This document shows, piece after piece, positions 13,746-13,913 of a stretch of DNA of 13,913 nt (positions within the stretch are counted from its first letter, which is position 1; every line of letters begins with the position of its first letter). Location: positions 1 to 13,913 of the forward strand of contig CALBTC010000410.1 of the NCBI GenBank assembly GCA_937967805.1, written 5' to 3'. The notes below the pieces were generated by a model that did not search any database, had not been told where the DNA came from, and saw only the letters and a list, made by a program, of their open reading frames with translations. A program made the translations under genes and the position numbers. The DNA comes from an uncultured Anaerolineaceae bacterium. Lineage in GTDB: Bacteria > Chloroflexota > Anaerolineae > Promineifilales > Promineifilaceae.

Positions 13746-13913
13746 ATGGAACATCAGCTACAAACGGAACCGGCTCAATTGACCTTGAGTCTGAGCGAAT
13801 ACGAAACCGTTAGTCTGCCCGCCGCCCGGCTTCCGGCGCAAGTCGGCGAACAGTTGTGGCGTTCGCTGGACCAAAACGGCAAAAAGCTGCTCGTCTCCTT
13901 CCCCTCAACCAAA
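13746..13913 (+). CDS. N-terminal fragment of an unidentified protein, possibly McrC-like
   Basis: An open frame from ATG 13746 reaches the window end without a stop (56 codons). It begins MEHQLQTEPAQLTLSLSEYE and continues with a TVSLPAARL stretch, and near the end a KKLLVSFPS motif. The pattern 'L-S-E-Y-E-T-x-x-L-P ... L-W-R-S ... K-K-L-x-V-x-x-P-S' recalls the N-terminus of McrC subunits of McrBC-type restriction systems, but the fragment is too short to be sure. No Shine-Dalgarno precedes the ATG and an in-frame TTG lies at 13725, so the start is uncertain. The gap 13699-13745 shows no terminator. Confidence 0.5.
   Translation, partial: MEHQLQTEPAQLTLSLSEYETVSLPAARLPAQVGEQLWRSLDQNGKKLLVSFPSTK

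Overview
The window reads like chromosomal DNA from a bacterium of middling GC content. The coding style fits an environmental Chloroflexota (Anaerolineae-like) genome: long lipoprotein-anchored family-5 solute binding proteins with acidic linkers, many GAF/PAS/REC histidine kinases, and small DinB, GNAT and YciI proteins. That placement is an inference; no rRNA or other phylogenetic marker is present. There is no tRNA, rRNA, CRISPR array, transposase or integrase.

Left part (315-3307), all on the minus strand. Five small genes read leftward as a tight run from 2621 to 315: DinB-like, DinB-like (ATGA overlap), GNAT acetyltransferase, DUF2200 and YciI-like. A separate GNAT gene (2876-3307) lies upstream of them. 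They look like small detoxification or accessory enzymes. A perfect 7-bp dyad and a second hairpin sit just before the first DinB gene.

Middle part (3387-8607), plus strand. A promoter-like sequence leads into a flavin amine oxidase of the monomeric sarcosine / N-methyltryptophan oxidase family. It is followed by a family-5 substrate-binding lipoprotein and two Opp/Dpp-type permeases. The likely logic is import of an N-methylated or peptide-like amine followed by FAD-dependent oxidation in the cytoplasm. The two ATPase genes normally present are absent. A hairpin-forming repeat separates the binding-protein gene from the permeases.

Right part (8740-13698), plus strand. Three signalling genes follow one another: a GAF-PAS histidine kinase, a REC-histidine kinase whose phosphoacceptor motif is degenerate, and a REC-GAF-like-histidine kinase. 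The receiver domains resemble the Rcp1 (phytochrome-partner) type. No DNA-binding output protein is encoded, so this looks like a phosphorelay among kinases. A 43-codon upstream ORF with a good ribosome binding site overlaps the start of the first kinase. A new gene starts at about 13746 and runs off the window; its N-terminus faintly resembles McrC.

Across the whole window the perfect octamer palindrome ACGGCCGT occurs 14 times, against about 0.2 expected by chance. It is found in genes (mainly as Thr-Ala-Val or x-Gly-Arg codons) and between genes, and is the most striking feature not explained by the annotation.
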